The notes below the pieces were generated by a model that saw only the letters and a program-made list of their open reading frames with translations, was not told the origin of the DNA and ran no database searches. This document shows positions 26,301 to 32,417 of a DNA stretch of 64,000 nt, piece after piece (the stretch's first letter is position 1; every line of letters starts with the position of its first letter). The DNA lies in the NCBI GenBank assembly GCA_013407085.1, contig JACCGJ010016190.1:48203-112202 (forward strand), given 5' to 3'. A program made the position numbers and the translations under genes. This DNA is from Atriophallophorus winterbourni. Lineage: Eukaryota > Platyhelminthes > Trematoda > Plagiorchiida > Microphallidae.

Positions 26301-29300
26301 ACCTACAGACATGAGTCGCTGTTTTTTCAGGTTTATCCTCGATTTCTAAAAGAGATGATGATATATTTCAACTAAATTCGCCACAAAGTACGAGAAAATA
26401 AAAACAATATGTTTCATTGAGTGGAATACTTGAACTGCTATTTCGCAACTCATTTCAATTTAACCGCTGAATAATATCATCAAAGTTTCTTGTTGTTGAT
26501 AGCTACCTTCCGTTTATGGTGAAATGGCATGAAGGTCATAAAATATTCGAATTAAAACTTCATATTTTCAATTTGTCGCGCAATAAGATTTGTACTAATT
26601 TATACTTCTTATTCATTCAGCCATAGATATGTCATTGATCAAAATTAACAATTCTCTAAATTTCTGCGTATTAAATCAGCTGTTACCAAGTCATGCCAAT
26701 CTTTTCATACCTTATTCATCTACTTTAAATGGTATGCCCAATGAACTGTCAACCTTGGCAACAAATAATTTAGCTATGGGATGTTTTCTGATGGTTAACC
26801 TTAATGCCGCCGATGAATTTACTGGTCGTGATGCCTTTGTACGAACTTCTATGTTAACCTCAATGTTTCCGTACGATATATCAGGACTTTCTTTACCGAT
26901 TTTTTTCAAGCGCTTTATATTATTATTCAACCTCAGGAGACTGCAGTTCGTAATTGTCTGCAGCTGTTCAAGCATTGTTTCGCGGTCGTATTGATTCTAG
27001 TCACTGTATTAATGCCATCTTATTTATGTGGGACAGCAAAGTTAAATGAACCTGTGAAAGTTTTGAGTGGCTTTATAAAAGGTTATCGCCTACTTCGCGC
27101 TTCGCTTGATTTAATAAATGGAGTATGAAGGCCATACAAAAGTCCCGTCATTTTATAGAATAATTCTTAGTTCTGTGAAAAATCGCAAAAAACCTCATGT
27201 ATTGGAGATATTCTCGCATGTCTGCGTGATGCCTCTCTAGTTCAAACAGTAGTTCGTCACACTATTTAATTATATTAATAACATATACTTCTTTCCATTC
27301 TGTTGAAATAATTACACATATTAACGTTTTCGTGAAGGATCTTAATTAAATCCACACTAGTTTCATAAGGCTTTACTCCAGATGCAGTATTGTACACATG
27401 ATTTTATTTTTTCTATCAAGGGCATACTGCAGGCTAACAGCAACACAAATCCGACAAGCTTGATAACACGAAGATTGGAATAGAGTATACTTTTCAATGG
27501 CTTGTCAACTTTTACAGCAATATACATTTTTGAAATTCATCTCTGAGTATTTAGCTATCCGTACACTAAACCATTTGACCAGTTGCTACGAATTCACCAG
27601 TAGGCTTTCCTACAATTATGTTTGCATTCTAATTCACATTTCGGAGCTTTTATTTCCAGTTTATTACTTAATGGGCGTGCTCATGTCTGTTCATCAGTTC
27701 ATATATATTTATGATAGATGCCATTAACATCAAGATGATCCGAAACAAAAACTGTTTTGTACATGGATTTCAGGTTAGCATATCTTTGATGATATCGAAT
27801 CAACTGAAGTATCAATTGAGTTAACAGGTCATAGCCCGAGTCTCGGTCAAGTGTTCTAACCGACAAATTGCGACGACCGTTAAGGTTATATACAAATGAA
27901 AATATGACAAATTCGTTTTTGGGTAATAATGTCTTATTATACCAAATGCATTCGACAGTGTTCGAAACATAATTTTCTGATAACTAATCTGTCTCTCTAT
28001 ATATGTGTATGAGATTTTTCGAGTTAAGTTCATCCTGTGTTTTGAACTCAAAATAACCTCAAGCCAGATATTTAATTTGTATTTACTAATTAATTATTAT
28101 TATGACTAAATGATTGAAATTGATAGGAATATTTAATTGGTATACAGCATCTATCTTATACCGACATTTATTCATATTTTACCAGTTCCCAAAAATTCAC
28201 TAAGTCCTTCAGAAGGTATGGAAGCACATCAGATTTACTGATCCATCCGGTGGCTGAAAATTCAAATCGATAGTTTACATTTCATCATTTCATTTCGCAG
28301 TGTACACTAACTGTGCTGTATAGAGTACTACTAGTTTATTACTTTGATGTGCGTTACGATATATTGAATGATACACAAAAGCGAAAGAATTACGATAGTT
28401 ATTCAAGATGATGAGAAATTGGAGTATTTGATTTTAGTGCAGCTGACTAGCTGAAAAAATTCGCAATAAATAACCCGAAATATATTTAACTCCTGTGATA
28501 AATTCAAAAGAAATTCTTGAAATCTCTACCGAATTAAGTATGTTTATTCTTAGCAGCCTATCAGATGCTCAGAAGCTCTGGATGCTTTAACTTAAAATAA
28601 TATAAACAAAACTGAACCATGCAGGCCTGATCAATAAATCTCACAAATATTATATGCCTGCAATTCTAAATCTGTTAGACTAATCACTCATTTCTGAATA
28701 CTTTGTCAATTTTATCATTCCCATCTAAAAACATTAACAACAGATAGAATGAAGTTCAGCTATAATCATTGAATAGTAAGCAGACGATATTTTTGAAATT
28801 CATGGGAACTGTTCTGCGAAATTGTCACACCAAAACATTTTGAGATATAAGTTTGAACAAAAAGTGTCTACACGTTGATCGCAATAAGAATAAACCACTC
28901 AATTTGTTTTACGGAAAAGGGAGGTATAATAAGATGATACATACATTTCAGATCAGAAGATGGTGAATCCTAAAATGTTCACGCAAACGTAATTTATTAA
29001 ATTTTATATAACCGTAAGATATTTTCTCTACATATTTTCCCCAAATAACTTATCAAAGGTTCTCAGCGATCCCGATCACCCTCTCCAGGTAAATTAAATG
29101 ATGAATATCTCAATGGATATTGGTTGATTAAATGAATAAATCTGATAAATAATTGTGAATTTATCCTTAGTAAATTGTACAAACTGTTTTCTATTTTTGC
29201 AAAATTACATTTGATGAATGGTTCATTTAGCAATCAGCATTGTGATAACGCCCTCACCGCAAACGCCGGAATAGCAGATTCATAAATAATAAATTATTGG

Positions 29301-31316
29301 AGCAATGGTGTCTACCAGAGTCAACATTCGCCAATAACTCGAAGCAACGTATAAAAATTCCGTACACATAATGTTAGAGTTTTGAATAGTGGCAAATATG
29401 AGGAGTGAATTCTTAATAACAAACGCGTGCTTGAAAAATACTTGTGACGCAAACAAGCGCGCAGCAGGAATTTCGTGTATTGACTAGTTCTTAGTGTACT
29501 AAAGTGAAATAGATGTTAAGAACTTGTGTGTGCGGATGAAGTAGCCGCGCTATTTTCGAATAGTATTTTAATCAAATAGTATCTTTTAAATTTATAATTG
29601 TGTTTGCCGATGAAATAATGTCGATTACGTTGCATACATTGAAATAAGTGCGCCCGAAAGCATCTAATATTTGTAAGTCCGAGTCAGAAAAGAATAGATC
29701 AGCTAAGCCTTTAAAGAAAAACTACCTGGGTAAAAATGTCGCTATCATTAGGTGAACATAACGCGAAACTAGAAGCTTTTTTGTATAAATTTCAACACAG
29801 TTCACCATTCATCAAACCAACAAAAATAGTCAAACCCAGTTACAGTTAGTGATTAAATATTTAGCTAATTTAACGTATTTACTGGTGTAAAATCCTTTCG
29901 CATCACAAAGGATTTGAATGAAGTTGAATAACATTACTCCCGAATGTGAACGATGTCATGAGTATTCCTTCGTTACGTAAACGAAGCGTTTGGCTTATGA
30001 CACACCGTCAACTGAAGTTTCTAGGTATCAGAAAATTTTAAATATTTACAAATGACTATAGCTCGGACACATGTCGATCTTTTTTCACGCAGGATCTACA
30101 GTCACCTTTATAATCTGGTTAGAGTTTGTCACAACCGATAGTCATCTGGTATCAATTACATGAGCAATAATAAAAAGTTTCATGCGAATGTCTAATGATC
30201 TAATTCCGCATGGGATGGATCAAACAGCAGCAGAATAACTGAAATTGTAATAGTATATGATAATGATGGAGTCTTAATTTCATTCCTGACTTTTCCGGCA
30301 ACTTATCTTACTTTCATCAATGTCAGCTCAAGTATCGAGTAAAAAAATTCGCATTCTATTATTGTACTATCTATCGCATCGATTGGTTACCAACATGCAA
30401 TTGACTTTTACACAAACGTAGAACTAGCCTCAAATTTCATCTCCTTTGCTGTTCCTATTGAAAACAATATTATAATTTTTCGAGTAATTATGGAAAACGA
30501 CAAGATGCACTTGTTCAGTATTAACGCCGGTAAAATGATCATTGCATGGTTTTTCACGACACAAACGCGTAATTGTTTTCTTTGTAATGCATCTATTAGA
30601 TAGAAATAACACAATGAAATAGTAATCATGTTTTGACGAAAGCCACGATGTAATATTATATGAAAAGACAACTTATTCAATCACGTTGAAGTGCGTTTCT
30701 TATGAGAATTCACGTTCTCGCGCAGTTTCGCATTCGCGGTCTCTCTCTCTCTCTATATATATATATATACTATATATATATATACTATATATACTATATA
30801 TATACATATATATATACTACGCCAACGCCCCCTACGATGTCTTAGTGTAGAGAAGAAAATATGGTCGTATTGCTGAAGACCTACGCTGAGTTGAGTTAAA
30901 ATCAGTAAGCTTACCTTTGGGCACACAGCATATGTGGTACAAAGATGTTTCCAAATGAAATATCAAATCTCTCGTCATTGACCCATCGATTTGGGAAGAA
31001 CTTATTCTTGAATGCTCACATTTATGCATTGTGTGAAGCGTCATGTCCAAGCTGGTGAACGCAGATCACGCCTCCTGTGTGCAACTGACGACGGGTAATT
31101 TTTATCGCTGTGAGCGCTGCAGGGAGAGATTTTCACACCAGAATCGGACTGTTTAGTCATTCTAAATGCACCGTAGCACGAAACTATCACACGCTTTTGA
31201 TGTGCTTTAATGGTCAATATTGACACAATGAGGCAAAAAACAACAACTCTGATGATTTAAAAGAAATTCCCATAATTATTTTTCAGATCGCAAGCGTTGG
31301 CGTTCTCGGTCCCCAT
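804..31316 (+). CDS. MEG-like secreted protein gene, span of supported exons
   Basis: This is a gene model of 11 exons: 804-864, 7475-7495, 8979-9035, 11823-11852, 12721-12750, 19403-19432, 21788-21808, 26331-26387, 28186-28215, 29059-29088 and 31287-31316. Exon 1 encodes a hydrophobic leader. All internal exons are 21, 30 or 57 nt with AG/GT borders, and every junction splits a codon after its first base, giving 397 coding nt without a stop. This matches the established pattern of schistosome micro-exon genes, which encode small secreted, variably spliced proteins of gland and tegument. The second five exons are a tandem duplicate of the first five. The product would be acidic and Ser-rich, then Arg/Ser/Pro-rich, twice over. 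I cannot assign it to a numbered MEG family. The 3' end is unresolved (candidate at 49408). No transcript evidence is available here. Confidence 0.7.
1815..1835 (+). CDS. Possible additional MEG micro-exon (21 nt)
   Basis: A 21-nt segment between an AG and a strong donor (GTGAGT) keeps the phase-1 frame open, reading NLLMRRI after exon 1's last base. The upstream pyrimidine tract is weak, and in AT-rich DNA such AG-21-GT windows occur by chance. It lies outside the duplicated block, so there is no second copy to test conservation. Confidence 0.2.
3011..3063 (+). ncRNA. Hammerhead-ribozyme-like motif
   Basis: The core CTGATAA (3021) has one change from CTGATGA. It is followed by a perfect 4-bp stem II (GTGC/GCAC, loop AAGCA), then GAAGC, a two-nucleotide loop and GGTC, which gives a GUC cleavage site after 3050. 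Stem I can form from CATAC-side bases (3 bp, GTA/TAC) plus TGCA/TGCA after a bulge. The arrangement is type I with a minimal 2-bp stem III. The GAAG and TAA changes would weaken or kill activity. Confidence 0.4.
3318..3338 (+). CDS. Possible additional MEG micro-exon (21 nt)
   Basis: After the pyrimidine-rich acceptor ATTTTTCGCAG, a 21-nt segment ends in GAAG before GT, as exon 2 does. In phase 1 it reads KMAISE with a split codon at each side and has no stop. The donor (GTTCGT) is weak and there is no duplicated copy to compare, so this may be chance. Confidence 0.25.
3481..3538 (+). ncRNA. Hammerhead-ribozyme-like motif
   Basis: The core CTGATGA (3500-3506) is perfect. It is followed by a stem-loop (TGC/GCA, loop of AAACA type), GAAA and CTC immediately before GTGG. 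Stem I pairs TTAC with GTGG, then CCGAG (3481-3485) with CTCGG (3534-3538) around an internal loop. Position 16.2 is C instead of G, so stem III is broken. This is a decayed relative of the motif at 3011. Confidence 0.4.
5860..6670 (-). mobile_element. CR1-like non-LTR retrotransposon fragment (reverse transcriptase)
   Basis: On the minus strand, broken frames give reverse-transcriptase matches in order. Around 6670-6490 one reads KVMKRFVCELIESHLENLN and QHGFRKSRSCMTNLL. Around 6170-5890 there is a frame with NKLTFKLGRCKMLQIG, EKDLSIWI and, near its end, MLSIPRRIF. These resemble the fingers and thumb regions of CR1-like reverse transcriptases. The catalytic YADD region was not found and there are several stops, so this is a dead fragment. 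It lies in intron 1, antisense to the host gene. Confidence 0.7.
7475..7495 (+). CDS. MEG exon 2 (21 nt)
   Basis: Acceptor TTATTTTCAG (ending 7474) and donor GTACT bound a 21-nt exon. It reads TTDELE flanked by split codons. With exon 1's last base the first codon is ATA. It is acidic and short. The duplicate at 21788 differs at two bases, both changing residues (T to P, D to G). Confidence 0.7.
7496..8978 (+). other. MEG intron 2
   Basis: This intron is AT-rich, with a TA run at 7558-7602 and, at about 7685-7835, an old partial copy of the 241-bp repeat family (the half without the hammerhead) that is also present in duplication copy 2 (about 25030-25180). No other feature was seen. Confidence 0.5.
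8979..9035 (+). CDS. MEG exon 3 (57 nt)
   Basis: The strong acceptor GTTGTTTTTTCAG precedes 57 nt with donor GTATGTG. In phase 1 it encodes VSSISETDDDIFQIVSPL with split codons at both ends. It is an acidic Ser/Asp module. The duplicate at 26331 keeps the length, splice sites and open frame but differs at 9 of 57 bases, all of which change amino acids. Confidence 0.7.
10207..10485 (+). other. Open frame conserved between duplication copies, function unknown
   Basis: A 92-codon frame (MSLINIINSLNFCVLNQL...) matches the frame at 26629 over its full length with scattered substitutions. The opposite strand is also largely open in both copies, and the stretch is partly repeated at 10618. I recognise no domain. 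It may be repeat debris whose true coding strand is minus, or a chance frame preserved because the duplication is young. Confidence 0.25.
10503..10615 (+). repeat. Partial copy of the 241-bp hammerhead repeat
   Basis: This holds the repeat's distal half, from CACTGTTTCAAGG to GTGAGCACAACACATTAC. It splits a local duplication and is absent from the matching position in copy 2 (near 26900). It contains the best-preserved hammerhead of this family. Confidence 0.7.
10527..10582 (+). ncRNA. Hammerhead ribozyme, type I, minimal stem III
   Basis: Stem I pairs CCAC (10537) with GTGG (10571) and CTTAC (10527) with GTAAG (10578) around an internal loop. The core CTGATGA (10541) is intact. Stem II is CGGC/GCC with loop AAACA and one terminal mismatch. 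GAAA (10561) is followed by AC-CG-GT, a 2-bp stem III, and a GUA cleavage triplet ending at 10570. All invariant core bases are present. Hammerheads of this layout are known in animal retroelements and in the schistosome Smalpha family. Activity is unproven. Confidence 0.6.
11823..11852 (+). CDS. MEG exon 4 (30 nt)
   Basis: AG at 11822 and donor GTATGA bound 30 nt reading SISSPTPSR in phase 1, with split codons at each end. The duplicate (28186) has conserved flanks, but 12 of its 30 bases differ, giving PKNSLSPSE. Length, phase and splice sites are kept, which supports a real exon under diversification. Confidence 0.65.
11853..12720 (+). other. MEG intron 4
   Basis: This is AT-rich and collinear with 28216-29058. 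A 24-nt AG-GT window near 11980 has a stop in phase 1 in both copies and was not called an exon. Nothing else was seen. Confidence 0.5.
12721..12750 (+). CDS. MEG exon 5 (30 nt, Arg/Ser/Pro-rich)
   Basis: It reads SQRSRSPTP in phase 1 with donor GTAAAT. The acceptor (ATTAAAG) is purine-rich close to the AG, with a pyrimidine stretch further up. The copy at 29059 differs at four bases, two synonymous and two in one codon (T to S), so the peptide is nearly unchanged. Confidence 0.65.
12849..13019 (+). repeat. 241-bp-family insertion with fold-back 5' end, copy 1 only
   Basis: A 171-bp insert is flanked by TTCTGTTTTA (12839-12848) and TTCTATTTTA (13020-13029), a target-site duplication with one mismatch. 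The empty site is seen in copy 2 (near 29185). It begins with the family's 3' end in inverted orientation, then runs forward through the half without the hammerhead, ending at AAGTATAACTTTGT. Confidence 0.7.
13905..13975 (+). CDS. Possible alternative last exon (copy 1)
   Basis: After a strong acceptor (CTTTTTTTCACGCAG) a phase-1 frame runs 22 codons (starting STVTFTIWLEF) to a TGA at 13973. The same acceptor, frame and stop occur in copy 2 (30093-30163). Splicing exon 5 directly to it would end the protein. No donor within it keeps phase 1. It may be coincidence. Confidence 0.25.
14574..18634 (-). mobile_element. RTE-clade non-LTR retrotransposon A, near full length
   Basis: On the minus strand the order is: GC-richer 5' UTR (18634-17875), endonuclease, reverse transcriptase, a C-terminal zinc-finger segment, and a 3' end with a GGCCAACAACAA-type tail. 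Flanking CTCTATATATAT copies (14562-14573, 18635-18646) may be the target-site duplication, though they lie in a TA microsatellite. It is absent from duplication copy 2 (near 30770), so it inserted after the duplication, into an older RTE/TA region. Confidence 0.85.
14634..17874 (-). pseudogene. RTE endonuclease/reverse transcriptase ORF, broken
   Basis: The single ORF is in pieces. The N-terminus (17874-17599) has KLGTWNVRSML and VAALKETR, from the AP-endonuclease fold, and stops just after DYTFF. Endonuclease continues at 17550-16310 with VVLGDFNARVG and CDTDHSLVCAKL. A one-base deletion near 16312 shifts frame. The reverse transcriptase (16237-15392) shows NNYRGISLLNVVGKL, QCGFRKGRSTVDMIF, VFIDLTKAFD, KQGCVLAPTLFG and the catalytic LLFADDAAF. 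A stop follows TVGNCQL. The thumb (15295-14888) has ALLYGSETWTTH and LRWLGHVYRMENG. The tail carries CKRCGRDC, a CxxC zinc-finger half. Inactive as read. Confidence 0.85.
18660..19276 (+). mobile_element. Older RTE 3' fragment (plus), duplicated
   Basis: A decayed plus-strand copy of the RTE thumb and tail: the frame at 18909-19274 shows LRYTDVCKRDIKSLGID, LALESSLLRHCVKRR and CESCKGRF. It has a homologue at about 30820-31170 in copy 2, so it predates the duplication. Confidence 0.7.
19403..19432 (+). CDS. MEG exon 6 (30 nt, Arg-rich)
   Basis: Acceptor ATTATTTTTCAG and donor GTAAGT bound 30 nt. In phase 1 it reads RKRWRSRSP after a split Asp codon. The copy at 31287 is identical at all 30 bases. 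The RKR run resembles a proprotein-convertase cleavage site, which would matter if the product is processed in the secretory pathway; that is inference. Confidence 0.72.
19433..21787 (+). other. MEG intron 6, across the duplication junction
   Basis: AT-rich. Up to about 21004 it is the tail of copy 1; a short unmatched join (about 21005-21027) precedes copy 2. It contains the copy-2-specific insertion at 21314-21487. Position 20362-20377 is the empty site of the RTE insertion at 32418. Confidence 0.55.
21314..21487 (+). repeat. 241-bp-family insertion with hammerhead, copy 2 only
   Basis: A 174-bp insert is flanked by GATATTAAACAA (21302-21313) and GAGATTAAACAA (21488-21499); the empty site is in copy 1 near 7168. 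It starts with an inverted stretch of the family (CAAAGTTATAC), which pairs with the GTATAACTTTG just after it, then runs forward through a decayed hammerhead (21403-21458: CTGATGA kept, GAAA changed to GAAT, stem I weakened). Confidence 0.72.
21788..21808 (+). CDS. MEG exon 7 (21 nt), duplicate of exon 2
   Basis: Same acceptor (TTTTCAG) and donor (GTACT) as exon 2. It reads PTGELE in phase 1; with exon 6's final T the split codon is TTA (Leu), so the duplicated sets join in frame. Confidence 0.7.
21968..22335 (-). mobile_element. CR1-like 3' fragment nested in RTE E
   Basis: Minus-strand frames around 22335-22200 resemble the CR1-like C-terminus seen at 34594 (SRLNCRRHYF, RVCFLWNSLPTDI). 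It splits the RTE 3' UTR just after its GGCCTCCGTCGGTCGATG motif. Confidence 0.6.
22790..23063 (-). pseudogene. Gypsy integrase N-terminal fragment
   Basis: It reads RQFHAGHPGINRMKAIARSF, then SRCTDCQQ: the HHCC zinc-binding domain of retroviral-type integrases (H...H...CxxC). The frame reaches HIDFAE, the first catalytic Asp motif, and is cut there by RTE sequence. It is one frame away from gag. No integrase activity is possible. Confidence 0.8.
23085..24284 (-). CDS. Gypsy gag fused to pre-integrase remnant (399 aa)
   Basis: An open frame from ATG at 24284. Residues about 1-230 are a gag capsid-like region (TFETWFRRYEDLF; DEYLRLVRLQ). About 260-295 there is a nucleocapsid-type knuckle CWHCGAWHYARYC (Cx2Cx3Hx4C), then CSQCNVTGYKEGFC, where Tyr replaces the usual His. 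The last about 50 residues (EAIRYVQSGWHRL) resemble the stretch just before integrase in gypsy polyproteins, so a deletion joined gag to that region in frame. It stops at 23085 just ahead of the integrase fragment. Confidence 0.75.
   Translation of the reverse strand: MEQSKIEILLERQMMLMELLLQKQVPITEPRAIPPSVDGIANSIAEFSYDTEANVTFETWFRRYEDLFCVDFSAQDDAWKVRLLLRKLGLAELDKYCNLILPKNPRDRTFDETIKSLIELFGEQVSLFNTRYRCFKLKMNDTDDFLSHMGIVNRECERFKLRSLTNDQFKSLIFICSLVSPRFADIRTRLLNKLEQEPYFTLQAIGDEYLRLVRLQEDSTMIQHGNHGTDTVHAVQQSNWHSSQDSSAKKPPTSCWHCGAWHYARYCPFKQHRCSQCNVTGYKEGFCRSRTKQQVSSKPKISRHFSKPQQNQQRFSSDQPITALCNQIKCNSAPSDRIAAISTEQYVRDQLTTALRNLLVTVADIKRTLNDDEVLSEAIRYVQSGWHRLARQLTDNQLL
24318..24718 (-). repeat. Probable 5' LTR of the gypsy derivative
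   Basis: About 400 bp beginning TGTTTCTAATGGG and ending AACA on the minus strand, next to a primer-binding-like TGGCGACGGG. No partner LTR is present in the window, so the borders are inferred from TG/CA ends and the RTE junction. Confidence 0.5.
25030..26330 (+). other. MEG intron 7, right part
   Basis: Collinear with about 7685-8978 of copy 1, including the old 241-bp-family remnant (25030-25180). No genes seen. Confidence 0.5.
26331..26387 (+). CDS. MEG exon 8 (57 nt), duplicate of exon 3
   Basis: Acceptor GTTTTTTCAG, donor GTACGA. In phase 1 it reads LSSISKRDDDIFQLNSPQ with split codons. Same length and phase as exon 3; replacements include E to K, T to R and V to N. Confidence 0.7.
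26388..28185 (+). other. MEG intron 8
   Basis: Collinear with copy 1 intron 3 but lacking its 9160-10095 segment and the hammerhead repeat. Contains the conserved unknown frame at 26629. Otherwise AT-rich and empty. Confidence 0.5.
26629..26994 (+). other. Open frame paired with 10207, function unknown
   Basis: 121 codons, the first 92 aligning with 10207-10485 (NNLAMGCFLMVNLNA shared apart from scattered changes). The minus strand at 26712-26975 is also open. No domain recognised. Confidence 0.25.
28186..28215 (+). CDS. MEG exon 9 (30 nt), duplicate of exon 4
   Basis: AG at 28184-28185 and donor GTATGG. Reads PKNSLSPSE in phase 1. Twelve of 30 bases differ from exon 4, against about three changes in the 30 intron bases that follow. 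Confidence 0.65.
28216..29058 (+). other. MEG intron 9
   Basis: Collinear with 11853-12720. Nothing further recognised. Confidence 0.5.
29059..29088 (+). CDS. MEG exon 10 (30 nt), duplicate of exon 5
   Basis: Reads SQRSRSPSP in phase 1, donor GTAAAT. As in exon 5, the acceptor (TATCAAAG) is purine-rich near the AG. Confidence 0.65.
30093..30163 (+). CDS. Possible alternative last exon (copy 2)
   Basis: Same acceptor type (TTTTTTCACGCAG), frame and stop as 13905-13975. One residue change (T to I), other differences synonymous. Confidence 0.25.
30820..31170 (+). mobile_element. Older RTE 3' remnant, copy 2
   Basis: Matches the plus-strand RTE remnant at 18660-19276, shortened at its 5' side by the TA microsatellite. 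Confidence 0.6.
31287..31316 (+). CDS. MEG exon 11 (30 nt), duplicate of exon 6
   Basis: Identical to exon 6 over all 30 bases, with acceptor ATTATTTTTCAG and donor GTAAGT. Reads RKRWRSRSP in phase 1 and ends with T for the next split codon. Confidence 0.72.
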
Positions 31317-32401
31317 GTAAGTAGATTCGGTTATCTTGTAATTCTATTGAGGTGCTTGGGATTTTGTGGACCACGGATCTTCATCCTAAATTTGCAGTGC
31401 CATCATAACTAACTATGAATTGCAATGAAATATAATTGGAATAGAAAGGAGTGACGTCTTCACAATTATCAAAGTAATATGCGATACACAGGTTAATAGT
31501 GCCGTTTGAAATACGTCGACAATTTTTTTTTGTTTCACGAGCTGACAAACACTAAATTCCATTCCATAGTTTCCACTGATTTAGCAAGAGCGCATTATTT
31601 TGCACTCCGTTTTAGATTACAAATATTCATACTAAAATTTGTTCATCTATACAAAGCTGAAAATATGGAGATGCTGCGTGAAAAATAGCATTGAGTTTCC
31701 GATCGATAATGCATGATTAACTTTTATGTTGCCATTTCTTAAACTAAACAATTAATTAAATTTACCCAATTTTAGATTTTGATCATAGTACTTACAACCT
31801 GTTAGGGAGGTCAAATATATCTACTCAAATTTGATCGAGATCATATTTAACTGCCTTCTTGAAATTATAGCTGGCTCCATCGCATCTAACCTGAAAAAGC
31901 TTTGTCATTCGGAACTGGTGATTAAGTATTCAAGGTTACATGTTCTTCCTAAGTGTGATATGAATATTAACATGTTAAAAGTATGATACAGCTCGAGCTT
32001 GTTCATATCTGTCGAATAGTGTATACATAAAAAACATTATATTGAGACAAATATATCAAAAGTGTGGTGGGAAAGTGACACTCGGACATTCCTTATAACG
32101 CTGCATCCAAAGTGTCCCGACTAATTTTCTGAAATTCCCCGAATGGTGGTGGAGTCTCCGAGCCTGACAATATTTAAAACGAAATTGGACTTCAATATGC
32201 AAACGAACATCGTTCATGAGCTATACATCTGATATACCCTAATCGATATATGCAAATATTTTTCACACTGGTTCATACCGTAAACATGTGTGGTTGTAAA
32301 TTGTTAAATTTTTAAAACAAAAATCCTTTAATCCGTCCAAATTAACATGCAACGATATATTGAATAATGATCACAAAGAAAAATTGTGAATATTTTCAAT
32401 G
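31317..32401 (+). other. MEG downstream intron, in copy 2
   Basis: Collinear with 19433-20360. An insertion of about 180 bp (31835-32015) is missing from copy 1 (near 19937); I could not classify it. Confidence 0.45.
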
Positions 32402-32417
32402 AAGGCTTCTTTCATTT

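Larger units (their letters stand above)
29089..31286 (+). other. MEG intron 10
   Basis: Collinear with copy 1 but lacking RTE element A. Holds the second copy of the possible alternative last exon (30093), a CT/TA microsatellite (30740-30820) and the RTE remnant at 30820-31170. Confidence 0.5.
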
